Shown here one piece after another: positions 34,622 through 45,010 of a stretch of 64,000 nt of DNA. Positions within the stretch are counted from its first letter, which is position 1; each line of letters starts with the position of its first letter. The notes beneath the pieces were generated by a model, which was given only the letters and a program-made list of their open reading frames with translations, did not search any database and was not told the origin of the DNA. Origin of the DNA: Leptobrachium leishanense (taxonomy: Eukaryota > Chordata > Amphibia > Anura > Megophryidae); the NCBI GenBank assembly GCA_009667805.1, contig CM019067.1, forward strand, positions 71,504,997-71,568,996. The letters run 5' to 3'. Position numbers and translations under genes: made by a program.

Positions 34622-34975
34622 AGAAAGGGGGGGTGTGAGGATCCTCCTGACGAGGCCTAACAAGGCCGAAACGATCATCGGGGGCTGCTGCACCTCTCAT
34701 GCAGGGATGACGTCCTTGGCAATCAGTACTGGCCACCCTCATTGGGTGAGAGGAGACTGATTTGCAAATGGAGCGTTCATCCCAGTAATGGCACAAGCAA
34801 GCTAAAACCTTGTGAGACCTGAGCGGGCACCCACCGTAGAGCAGGCCACTAGTGCTATTGCTCGTCCTCAGGATCCTCACACCCCACCTTTCTCTCATTA
34901 TGCATTATAATAGCGTTACTTGTGGTGCCACACCTCCTTGATGAGACCCACTGAAGGCCAAAACAATCAATTAAC
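34622..34975. repeat. Foldback with hammerhead-like core motifs
   Basis: 34622-34657 (AAGGGGGGGTGTGAGGATCC...) pairs with 34856-34898 inverted. CTGACGAGGCCTAACAAGGC followed by CGAAACGATC (34648-34677) has the order CTGANGA, stem, GAAA found in the hammerhead core. TTGATGAGACCCACTGAAGG followed by CCAAAACAATC (34940-34970) is a diverged second copy. The third helix and cleavage triplet were not found, so ribozyme function is not claimed. Confidence 0.5.
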
Positions 34976-35177
34976 TGTGTGCAAAGAGAGTTTATTGGCT
35001 TTTCAGTCGTGGCTGGCCTTTCAGGTGGATTCAGATTTATTTGCATATCGTACAGCTGTGGTGGCAATATCTTAAAAAGCATAAAACTAAATTTTGACAC
35101 CAGTGCACAAGATCAAAGTAGGGCATATCACTTCGAATTGTCAAGAAACCCTTTTCTCCTCATCAAGCCCAAAAAGC

Positions 35178-35358
35178 AGTGTTTCCCTAACCTGTCCTCG
35201 GGACCCTCAACCAGGCCAGATTTTAGGGATTACCTTGGGGAAATGCAGACTGAATTCTGCAATAACTGAGCAGCAAATCATATCACTTGTGCTGTGCTTC
35301 ACATATCTGGCAAACCTGGCTTGTCAGCGGGTCCTGAGGACAGGTTTTGGAAATATTG
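35178..35358. mobile_element. hAT MITE, CAGTG(G)TTCCC family, diverged copy
   Basis: Begins CAGTGTTTCCCTAACCTGTC and ends ACAGGTTTTGGAAATATTG. The core GCAGACTGAATTCTGCAATA and GCTGTGCTTCACATATCTGG matches the next copy. TSD is not clear. Confidence 0.65.
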
Positions 35359-35366
35359 CTATAGGG

Positions 35367-35551
35367 CAGTGGTTCCCAACCGCGGTCCTCAAGTACCCCT
35401 AACAGGCCAGATTTTAAGGATCACCTTGGGGAAATACAGACTGAGTACTGCAATCACTGAGCAGCAAATGATATCACCTGTGCTGTGCTTCATGTATCTG
35501 GAAAACCTGACCTGTTGGGGGTACTTGAGGACCACGGTTGGAGAACCACTG
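35367..35551. mobile_element. hAT MITE, CAGTGGTTCCCAACC family, perfect TSD
   Basis: Ends CAGTGGTTCCCAACCGCGGT and CCACGGTTGGAGAACCACTG are inverted. The 8-bp duplication CTATAGGG lies at 35359-35366 and 35552-35559. The ends resemble Charlie-type hAT. 185 bp, non-coding. Immediately follows the diverged copy. Confidence 0.9.
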
Positions 35552-35737
35552 CTATAGGGTATTACAATTACGGACTTCTTGCCATAATTCCTAGAGTAGT
35601 CTCAGCTATACTTCCATAAAGAAGCTAATTTAAGGACAAAATTATTCCGGTGGGGCTTGATGCAGCTTTTGTGCAAAGGAGAATTCCTTGGCATTTAAAT
35701 TCTAGCTGTCCTTTTGGAAGGAATGGGCTGAAACTAT

Positions 35738-35919
35738 CAGGGTTATTCAGAGAGCGATGAAAAGCAGGAGAATAACTGGAGAATGGAAAATTCTAGGTCA
35801 AAATATCCGATTTGGAAAGTGAGATGAATGGGAGAATTTTTCTGGTTTGGCTATTTTGACCTAGAATTTTCCATTCTCCAGTTATTCTCCTGCTTTTCAC
35901 CTGTCTCTGAATAACCCTG
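35738..35919. mobile_element. Palindromic MITE, CAGGGTTATTCA ends
   Basis: Ends CAGGGTTATTCAGAGA and TCTCTGAATAACCCTG. A 48-bp perfect inner arm (starting TGAAAAGCAGGAGAATAACT) follows. Flanked by TAT on both sides (35735-35737, 35920-35922). Same ends as 53023-53802. Confidence 0.8.
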
Positions 35920-36311
35920 TATGAAACTTAAACTAGAATACTCTACTGGCCTGGTTGTCTATGACATGGTCTATTATCAACCTTCTCATAAAATGGTTTA
36001 CGTTCTCGATAATCCTTCAGGGTAGTCTAAAAGTGAATTCCTTGTTTGAGATTCCAAGGGGCTTAGCAGCTCCGTAATAAACATCCAACCAACCAAATAA
36101 CCGCCCTCACCTCTCTACATTACCAACATTCTCACCATTGCAGTCCTTTGCTCCGGTTTCTCACCCTCCACCCAGGAAATAGGGCCCTCACCACCTCCTA
36201 GATCTGTTCGTGAAATACTGACTTGCCTCTGTAAAGATCTGTGGAACGTGTTGGCGCTTATATTAAAAAATAAAAAATATGTGCCCATTCTAAGTGTTTG
36301 CAAACAACGGC

Positions 36312-36435
36312 CAGTATTACATAGTTGGTGCTAACTTAACCAGAGCTGTTGTAAACTTCCCAGAGCCATTATAGCCTATGGAGGTTTTAAGTTTACAACA
36401 GCTCTGGTTAAGTTAGCACCAACATTGTAATACTG
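36312..36435. mobile_element. 124-bp hairpin MITE
   Basis: CAGTATTACATAGTTGGTGC...GTTGTAAACT pairs with its inverse at the right over about 45 bp with a couple of changes. TSD not determined. Confidence 0.65.
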
Positions 36436-36500
36436 CCCAACAGGTTTTGTTCTCCACAAGCAAGGTTTAGAAGTCTTTAATATTCACTTTCTATATAGAC

Positions 36501-36680
36501 CAGTGGTTCCCAACCGCTGTCCTCAAGTACCCATAACAGGCCAGGTTTTGAGGGTCACCTTGGGGAAATGCAGACTGAATCCTGCAATCACTGAGCAGCA
36601 AATCATATCACCTGTGCTGTGCTTCGGTTATCTGGAAAACCTGACCTGTTGGGGTTGAGGACAGCGGTTGGGAACCACTG
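36501..36680. mobile_element. hAT MITE, CAGTGGTTCCCAACC family
   Basis: Ends CAGTGGTTCCCAACCGCTGT and AGCGGTTGGGAACCACTG. Flanks ATATAGAC (36493-36500) and AAATAGAC (36681-36688) agree at 7 of 8. Confidence 0.9.
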
Positions 36681-36844
36681 AAATAGACCAACAATTCTTG
36701 GGGCTCCGTGGGAATAGGGGGACCATCGGCCTCCCCATTGTGCCCGCCCACATGAAAGAACCATCCATATGTACTTTGCTGTGTAACAGAATTTAAAGGT
36801 GGCTGGTGGTACCATTTTCCCATCTTTATCTGAAGGTGCATGGG

Positions 36845-37130
36845 GCGCATTCAGACACAAGTTTCAGGAGGGGCACTCTGCCAATTTTGGCTAAGAGCTG
36901 GTGTTTGGCTCGCAGTGACAGACTGAGCAGGCGACGGTCGGCAGGCTGCGCTCATCACACTCGCTCTAAAACATTGCTACCCAGGTCTGTCCCTTCTGCT
37001 GCTCATTTGACACCTGACAGACCCTGCACAGCAGTGTTCCGTAGTCTGCATTTTGTCGCAAGCTCTGCCAGTCACTGAGAATCGAGCACCACAAGCAATG
37101 ATGCGCAACAGGTCCGAACACCCACTGAAA
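36845..37130 (+). repeat. Dispersed repeat, copy 2
   Basis: Matches 28450-28790 in the opposite orientation (see that entry). Copy 2 is GC-richer and diverged. Confidence 0.6.
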
Positions 37131-37541
37131 CGCATACGTAGCTTACAGAAGCAAACATATACCATTTAGGGAAGTCACTGGAAGTGGGCTCAAAAACTAG
37201 ACTAGTCCCCCAATTCATAGTCAGCATCACAAACTAGTGGGCCATTCACGTCTCTAAAAATAAAAAAATTAAACATACACACAGACACTTAAAGTTGTGG
37301 TGGAGGGCAAAAATTAAGATTAAAAGCCTCCACACAATAAAGTTTATTATTGCAGAAGTCATTTACACATCCCAGCAATTCAAAGAACTGCTTCCCAGAG
37401 CTCATGTGTTACATTTCCCATATGCAGCAAAGAACTCTGGGTAAGACATGCAAATGATGTCTGCAATTTCTCATTTTTTGCATTCGGGGTCTGTTTTAAA
37501 CACATAACTTAAAATAAAAGCCATCTAGTATGACATGGCAC

Positions 37542-38994
37542 CAGGGCCGGTGCTAGACTATTTTGCGCCCTAGGCAAGACCAGCTACTTGCACCCCCACA
37601 AAAAAAAGCTCACATGGGTATATTTGCCCCCAGCTCTCACATGGGTATATCTGCCCCAGCTCTCACATGGGTATATCTGCCCCAGCTCTTACATGGGTAT
37701 ATCTGCCCCAGCTCTTACATGGGTATATTTGCACCCAGCTCACACATGGGTATATTTGCCCCCAGCTCACACATGGGTATATTTGCCCCCAGCTCACACA
37801 TGGGTATATTTAACCCCAGCTCACACATGGGTATATTGCCCCCAGCTCACACATGGGTATATTTGCCCCCAGCTCACACATGGGTATATTTGCCCCCAGC
37901 TCACACATGGGTATATTTGCCCCAGCTCACACATGGGTATATCTGCCCCAGCTCACACATGGGTATATCTGCCCCAGCTCACACACGGGTATATCTGCTC
38001 CCAGCTCACACACATGGGTATATTGCCCCCAGCTCACACGGGGTATATCTGCCCCAGCTCACACACATGGGTATATCTGCCCCAGCTCACACATGGGTAT
38101 ATCTGCCCCAGCTCACACATGGGTATATTTGCCCCCAGCTCACACATGGGTATATTTGCCCCCAGCTCACACATGGTATATCTGCCCCAGCTCACACACG
38201 GGTATATCTGCCCCAGCTCACACACGGGTATATCTGCTCCCAGCTCACACACATGGGTATATCTGCCCCAGCTCACACACATGGGTATATCTGCCCCAGC
38301 TCACACATGGGTATATCTGCCCCCAGCTCACACGTGGGTATATCTGCCCCAGCTCACACGTGGGTATATTTGCCCCAGCTCACACATGGTATATTTGCCC
38401 CCAGCTCTCACATGGGTATATTTAACCCCAGCTCACACATGGGTATATTTGCACCCAGCTCACACGTGGGTATATCTGCCCCAGCTCACACGTGGGTATA
38501 TCTGCCCCCAGCTCACACGTGGGTATATCTGCCCCCAGCTCACACGTGGGTATATCTGCCCCCAGCTCACACGTGGGTATATCTGCCCCAGCTCACACGT
38601 GGGTATATCTGCCCCCAGCTCACACGTGGGTATATTTGCCCCCAGCTCACACGTGGGTATATTTGCCCCCAGCTCACACATGGGTATATTTGCCCCCAGC
38701 TCACACATGGGTATATCTGCCCCAGCTCTTACCTGGGTTTATTCGCCTCCAGCTCCGTCTCTCTCCCTCGGCACCTTCACGCCAGTGACTGACGTGAGGG
38801 CGTGCGTGCTACAGCCAGTCCCAATACGTGCCAGCGTCGCCGCGCCAGCGTCAAGGCGACGCTGGCACGTATTGGGGGTGGTTGTAGCACGCGGCCGCCC
38901 CACGGACAAAATGTTTTTTATTTTGGTCGGGCCCGGCTTCGCCCTAGGCGGGCACTGCGCTCTAGGCGCCCGCCTAGCGGCAGCGCCGGCCCTG
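37542..38994. mobile_element. Non-autonomous hAT carrying a minisatellite, perfect TSD
   Basis: Left end CAGGGCCGGTGCTAGACTAT, right end AGCGCCGGCCCTG. The 8-bp duplication CATGGCAC lies at 37534-37541 and 38995-39002. About 1.1 kb of the 1453-bp element is a 26/27-bp tandem array. The right side also has a hairpin with 22-bp arms (38820-38841 and 38855-38876, CCAATACGTGCCAGCGTCGC). No transposase. Confidence 0.85.
37609..38750. repeat. 26/27-bp minisatellite, about 42 units
   Basis: The unit is AGCTCACACATGGGTATATT then TGCCCCC. Variants have TATATCTGCCCC (26 bp), CTCACATG (5' units) or CACGTGGG (a block at 38325-38660). Several frames stay open through it (409 and 478 codons, repeating HTWVYLPPA or SSHMGIFAP). 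This happens because the 27-bp unit contains few stops, and 26-bp units shift between open frames. Confidence 0.95.
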
Positions 38995-39284
38995 CATGGC
39001 ACTGGTAAGTGGGTTCTTTGTTAAAACAGACACAGGATGCAAATTATTTGCTGGTCTTACCCAGAGTTCCGTGCTGCACATGGGAAATGTAGCACATGAG
39101 CGCTGAATTGCTGGAATAAGTAAAGGTTTTCTGTAATATTAAGCTTCTATAATATATAAAGCCTGCACATACCTCCTCACACCAACAAGTGCTCAGGTAC
39201 AAAAAAAATTCAAGAATTTAAACAAGATTGTAGATGGATGCATTCGTGGAGTATCGAAAAGGAGTAAAAATGAAAAACAAAAAC

Positions 39285-39436
39285 AACGTTTTATCAAATA
39301 ATCATTAAAAATTGCCTGTAATCACAGTCCAATGTTTCAGCTCTCTCTGAGCCTTAAACCTTCATAAAGGCTCAAAGACCTGAAAAGTCGGACCATAGTT
39401 ACAGGCAATTTTTAATGATCATTTAATTTAAAACGT
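39285..39436. repeat. Palindrome with GAAAC-type motif
   Basis: 39285-39350 (TCATTAAAAATTGCCTGTAA...) pairs imperfectly with 39368-39436. The centre holds inverted GAGAGCTGAAACATTGG on one arm and CAAAGACCTGAAAAGTCGG on the other, like the units at 31.0-31.3 kb. Confidence 0.6.
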
Positions 39437-39989
39437 CATGTTTTAACCCTTAGCAACTGGATACTGCAGACTTGAAGGTAGAGGTCAAGTGGATACTGCA
39501 GTACTTTGATTGAGGAGGCAACTGAATACTGCAGACTTGAAGTTAGAATACAAAGGATTATGATCACAACATACGTCACTCCAACAGGTAGAATCCTGAT
39601 TCAATGAAAGGCCTTTGCTTACTGGTGCATCGCCCGAATATAGGGAGGACCAGAATCCTCTGCAGCGCATGAGTGGATTCACCTGTGGATCCCAAACATG
39701 AAAAAAGACCGGAGATGGAACTCAGGGCATGGCTCCCACACAGGGCTAGGAAAGGAAAAATCAGGAATGGATGAACATCCGAATGATGCCAGCCTAGAGA
39801 CAGGGCTGATCTCCTGACACATTATTAGGAAATCAAATATGAGCTTTTATCAAGGTTAAAATCAATGCTCCTGAACACACACACACACACATACACACAC
39901 TTTGTGTTTGTCTTTGGACAATTATATAAATGTCACGTCTGATATTCTTGGAAAGACCAGACTCTGGACCTTTGAACTTCTATATATAT

Positions 39990-40680
39990 CGCCCCTTTGC
40001 AATCTGTAATAAATGCAGGGGCCAGGCTTATTTTTCTCACTAAACGCACCTCGTGTACTTCCCCACTCTGCCGGTCCCTCCATTGGCTTCCTGTACGTTC
40101 CAGAATACAGTTTAAAATACTGATGCTCACGTTCAAATCACTCAATAACTCAAACCCTCCCTACATGTCTTCGTTACGCCGCAAGCACGTCCCATCTAGA
40201 CTACTCCGTTCAGCAGGTGATCTCCACCTCTCATCAGTCTACACACGCACAGCCAACTCTCGCCTCCAAGACTTCTCATGGGCAGCTCCGGTCCTGTGGA
40301 ATGACTTGCCTTGCCCTATCAAACTCTCCCTTGACCTTCAAGAAATCCCTCAAAACCCATCTCTTCAGATTAGCGTACCACATCACTGATGCAACTCATC
40401 CCTCTGCTCACCTACTCACACTTGATTGAAGCCTATTCTATGGCCCCACCATTCCCGAACCACTGGCACTAATTGTCCTGCTATCTAGTGAAATTCCTCT
40501 TCTTCCTCAACCCCCAATCCCTCTAGACTGTAAGCTCCTATGAGCAGGGCCCTCTACAACTCTTGTTTCCATCATATGTCGTTTATATGTATTTCGTTCC
40601 CTTTGGTTATTGTAAAGCGCTGCAGAAACTGTTGGCGCTATATAAAAATGATGACAATAATAATAATAATATATCAACTA
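39990..40680 (+). mobile_element. L2-like LINE 3' end with ORF remnant
   Basis: 39997-40389 is open and reads VINAGARLIFLTKRTSCTSP, CRSLHWLPVRSRIQFKILML, TFKSLNN and SWAAPVLWNDLP. These are the conserved C-terminal words of L2-clade reverse-transcriptase ORFs (LHWLPVRxRIxFKxL; APxLWNxLP). The last part is frameshifted (DLQEIPQNPSLQ in place of FKKSLKTHLF in the next frame). The tail TTGTAAAGCGCTGCAGAAAC and GGCGCTATATAAA ends in (AAT)n. 5' truncated. Confidence 0.8.
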
Positions 40681-43064
40681 CAAGGGGTTTGCAGCTCGGG
40701 GGGGCGTTGCCCCCTGTGCCCCCTCTCTGGACCCACCAGTGCATGGTGCACCACTGAAAGGTCAGGCCTTAGGCCAGGGCCCTCCGGCAGTGCCTTATTG
40801 GACTAATTGTCAGTCCACCCCTGAACCAACCAAAACCCAACATGAGTAAGTATTTGCTGGTATAAAGTTAATGTTTATCTGCTGTTTATGAGATATCAAA
40901 TACTGTCTCCAAAGCAAACAGTTCACAGCAAAAAATAATATTAATAATAATAGGGACTCCAACAAAGCACTGCAACAATATCACAAAATGATTACAAAAA
41001 TCAATAATGGTTTCACTGGCTTAACATAATCTGATGGTATGCTTGTGCTTTTATAGAGATATAAAGATGCATAATTCATATTTCATAATACACAGACAAA
41101 AAAAACACTACTCATTTTTAACTGTCACATCGTTGTAGCGTACATGTCATTTTTATTAGGAAACATTAATTTGCATAAAACAAATGCTCAGTGCATTATT
41201 GAGCATGATAATATCTACATGCCTCTCCCTGTGTCATATTTTATGCCTTGTGGCGACATCAGAATTACAACAAACTGATTTATGCATTAATTTAAGGTAT
41301 AGTGTGACAACAGCTAGATACGTGTGCCTTACAAAATATAATTTAGACGTGACGGCACGATATTTCACCCTTAATTTCCAGATTTACGCAGATTCTAGGA
41401 CATCCGAAATATCCCTGTTGAGACGCAAGACGCTGTATATGAAAGCCTCTTTGAATTAATTATTATTTGCGAGAAAAAAAAATTACTCCGCCTGCAAACG
41501 TGTTTTCTTAAAAAGAAAAGACCTTGTCATAACGTTAAGCACATGACAGCTAGCATGTGTTACTGCATTTTGATGTTAAATATTTGATGATTACCTCTCT
41601 CGGTTGTAGATGCATCGCCCTAAGGGTTTCGTTTCCTTACAGCATATGTAATTCAGAAGACATTTACTGTATTAGCATGTAGCTTTCTCATGTGCATAAG
41701 CACATTACACCACAGCATTAATCAAACACATTTTGCTTGAAAATGACCAGTTTAACACAGTGCTTGCTATCCAGCCAGTTTGCGGTTAAATTTTAAAAAT
41801 TAAAACACAAATGCACCAATAATTAGATTATATAAAAAAAAAATTGATGTAAAAAAAAAATAAAAAAAATTATATATATGTCAGCTAATCATGGGAAAAA
41901 AATGTACACGTTCATAAATAGAGATAGATGTATAATATTTACACAAAAGGAGTTTATAAAGGATTTTAAAAAAAGTATAGTATATTATGCATCTCTCCCC
42001 CCCCCCCAAAAGGACCTAGCTTTTTTTTATTTTTACATTTAATTTTTTTTATTCCTTATATAATTTTTTTTATTTAATTTGATTTAGTTGTTTCGTTGTT
42101 AAAATGTAACTGGTAGTAGGTTGGCTAATAAATATCAAACACTGCGTTAAGCGGTTTATTTTCACACAAAAATGGTTGGCTTGAAGAATAAAAATATACA
42201 TTTTATTTTAGAATATAAATAAAATATATAAGAAAAGGTTAATCATATTTCACATAAAGGGGCATAACAAATTTAGGATTTCCATCTGGATGGCCTGGCA
42301 CAGGCAAATCTAGACAACAATCAGTGGGTAAAGGTCCATAAGGAAAATTAGCATAAACTTTCCATTAGTTACCATGGTGACTACTCCATATCCAGAACTT
42401 TGCACAAGAATTGCTCATCATAAATAACCTCCTCTTAGCTTGAACGTATATATTTTTTATGCAAATATGTTTTTTCGTGCATTTGCTTTTATTGTGACAG
42501 ATGTACTGGTCTTAATGCCGTGAAATTACTTTCTTTTATTGGTCCACAAATATTTGTAAGGGTTTGTCTGAGTAGTATCCACTTTTGTTAGCATGTATCC
42601 GAAGGTTTTCCATTGACGGGTCTCCCTCACTTGACCTTTATATATATTTTTTTCTTTTAGAACACGGAGTAGTTCTTCACCATGGTAACCCCGGTGCTGT
42701 AGCTCTCCATACACTAAATCATTTCACTCCTCTTCATGTAATGCTTTTATTGGCTGCACGATTGAAATGTCATGCTTTGCGACCAAAGAAGCCTAGGAAT
42801 TCCATATGGGCGATTATGCCACCTTTATATTACGGGTTTGAATGGGTATCTCCAAATGTGTTTTTGGTTGTTTTTTTTATTTTTTTAACACATAAAATAC
42901 AAAATAATACAAACGGAAATAAACCCTCGAGTCTTGAATACGTTACAGGGCGGGAAAATATGTTCTAAATAGTGGTTTTAGATTAAGGACTACGATTATA
43001 TTTGTTTTTTTAATTGTAAACAATCCGGGTTAGTATGTTATATAATTAAACGAACACCTGTAAT
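40681..43064. other. No recognised gene
   Basis: 40681-40820 is a GC-rich fragment (GGGGCGTTGCCCCCTGTGCC) of an unidentified repeat. 41150-41760 is non-repetitive, AT-rich and might be conserved non-coding DNA. 41820-42100 is A/T-run rich. Open frames at 42526-42968 on both strands have no motif. Confidence 0.3.
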
Positions 43065-44394
43065 TGTCAGGTTCCTAGCCGGCAGTGCCACAAAACTAAA
43101 AACAAGCTGGCTAGCAGTATTGGGATTTATAATAGCCCATCCAACAAACCATGTTTCCAGTAAACAGGTGTTGGCTAACACCTCCTAATACCTTCTCCAT
43201 AAAAGAGACCCACACCTAATCCACAATGCTTCTGCATTGTGTTACTAATCTACTCAATAGCAAGAAGCTACCCCTTGGAGCTGCCGTTCCTGTATTACCT
43301 GCTTGGGTTCCATTATTTCATGATACCTCCATACCCAACTATGCAAAAGACCTTCTACCTCCAAAAGGACCCTCTGCCTTCTAAATATCCTCTGCCTCAA
43401 AAAAGACCTTCTACCTCTTAAAGACCCTCTGTCTCCAAGATCTATTTAGGCCGGCGTCAGACGAACGCAGTGATCACGTCAGTGTCGCCGCACAGTTTAA
43501 CGTCCGTGGTAGCATAGAATCATGAGCAATAGAGACCCACACACGAAGTACGTGCGCACCGAACTGCGCACACACAACGCACGTGGCAAACGGACACAAG
43601 TTATGCAAGAACATAAAACCGCTAGACGGACGCGCAGAGTGCACCACGTAGCGTTCTGCGTGAGTGATGAGATGTCAGACGCAGCGCATTTGCGACGTCC
43701 AGCACCTTGACGCACAAAATGGCTTTTCATATCCTTTTCAAATTTTTATCATTTTTCATATTAATTTTATTTCCCATGATTCCTTTTTTTTCCACGTCCA
43801 TCAACAAACACAGACCGTGTGGTGTCTACAGTATCTTCCGTCAGTACATCTGTCCGTTGTGCACGCACGCAGACTGCGCTCTGACTGCGTTTGTCTGACA
43901 TTAGCCTAACAGTTCATTTCCCAAAGACCTCCTATAGCCTGCATCCTCCCATGTGTAGTTTTCATTCCATAGACTTACCCATTGCCCTCATTCGAACTGC
44001 ATACTTACTACTCCTACGCTCATTATCCTTTTCCACTCATCCCTCCATATTTGGCCTAGCCCTGCTCTAACTCCTGTTTCCTTCTACTCTTTTCTTTCTA
44101 TATTAGTATTCGGTCTCCTTCCCGATCCCTTGTATAACTGTATTCTCGCAGTACCATTTCCGTATTGTTCCTTTTGTCCACTCCTTTCCCGTCCTGCCTT
44201 TAGTTAATCCTAGTGCTGTATATTATTTATTCTGTGCTCTACCTGTCTCACCCAGCTTTCTCATATTTGTTTATTACCTTTATATTCCTGATCCTACAAA
44301 TAAACCCTCTTATTTAAATATACCTGCATTTCTGCTCAAGTCATTGCATATTGAGTTTGAACCTACCACCCCGAAAGTAGCTCAGCTCCTTACA
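43065..44394 (+). mobile_element. Solo LTR split by a MITE
   Basis: Starts TGTCAGGTTCCTAGCC, ends CTCAGCTCCTTACA. Flanking 5-mers GTAAT (43060-43064) and GTTAT (44395-44399) agree at 4 of 5. A TATA-like CCATAAAAGAGACC lies near 43197 and a CAAATAAACC signal near 44296. Removing the 464-bp MITE leaves about 866 bp. There is no internal retroelement gene, so it is a solo LTR. Confidence 0.65.
43446..43909 (+). mobile_element. MITE, GTCAGACG family, best-preserved copy
   Basis: Ends TTAGGCCGGCGTCAGACGAA and GTTTGTCTGACATTAGCCTAA. Interior is rich in CG words (CGTAGCGTTCTGCGTGAGTG). It interrupts the solo LTR. Copies 1530-1947 and 8421-8711 match it over most of their length. Open frames here are chance. 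Confidence 0.85.
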
Positions 44395-44399
44395 GTTAT

Positions 44400-44610
44400 C
44401 TATTTAATCCCTTTATTTATTTATAAAGTATTTTACCGGGAAGGATACATTGAGATTTCTCTCATATTCAAGTATGTCCTGGGTTCAAGACCATTGAATT
44501 GTTACAGAAATATAAAGTAATAAAATGCAAGATATTAAAAATAAAACACAAATATACAGATTGACAGTAAGAAATATATTCACTTAATACCTCATAGAGT
44601 ACTATGCCAT
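44400..44610 (-). mobile_element. LINE 3' tail, inverted
   Basis: On the minus strand it matches 21880-22045 (CTTGCATTTTATTACTTTAT, TGAACCCAGGACATACTTGA, TATCCTTCCCGGTAAAATAC). It is the tail of the LINE at 20341. Confidence 0.75.
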
Positions 44611-45010
44611 CCGAAATTTAAAAATGATTTGGCATAAAACCAAATTACACAATTTCAAAACCATGTTTTAGATGGTTTAGAGAAACAATTTCATGGACAC
44701 TTTAGGCAACAGAATAATTTCAGCTTACTAATGTGGATACAGTGCCTGTTCCTGCAGTCCCAATATTAAAAACTATTTATTTTTCTTTAAAAAGGAGATT
44801 GCAACATCACCTACACTACACACCTGTCAGATGGTGGGTCGGAAAAACAATAAAGGAAATAGGGAGCATGATAAGGGAATACAGAAAGGGATCGTGATGG
44901 CTGATGAAGGACCAAGAAGAGAAAGGGAAAGGAGCAAGGAAAAAAAGACAGGAATGCAGCAAGACTGTGCTTCCCAACCCTGGTCCTCCAGTACTACTAA
45001 AAGGCCAGGT

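Noticed and set aside
37609..38750. CRISPR-like array
   Set aside because: The units are contiguous 26/27-bp tandem repeats with no spacers, in a eukaryotic transposon.
37563..39024. Long open frames of 409 and 478 codons as repeat-protein genes
   Set aside because: They coincide with a minisatellite inside a hAT element, overlap in several frames and on both strands, and have no unique domain.
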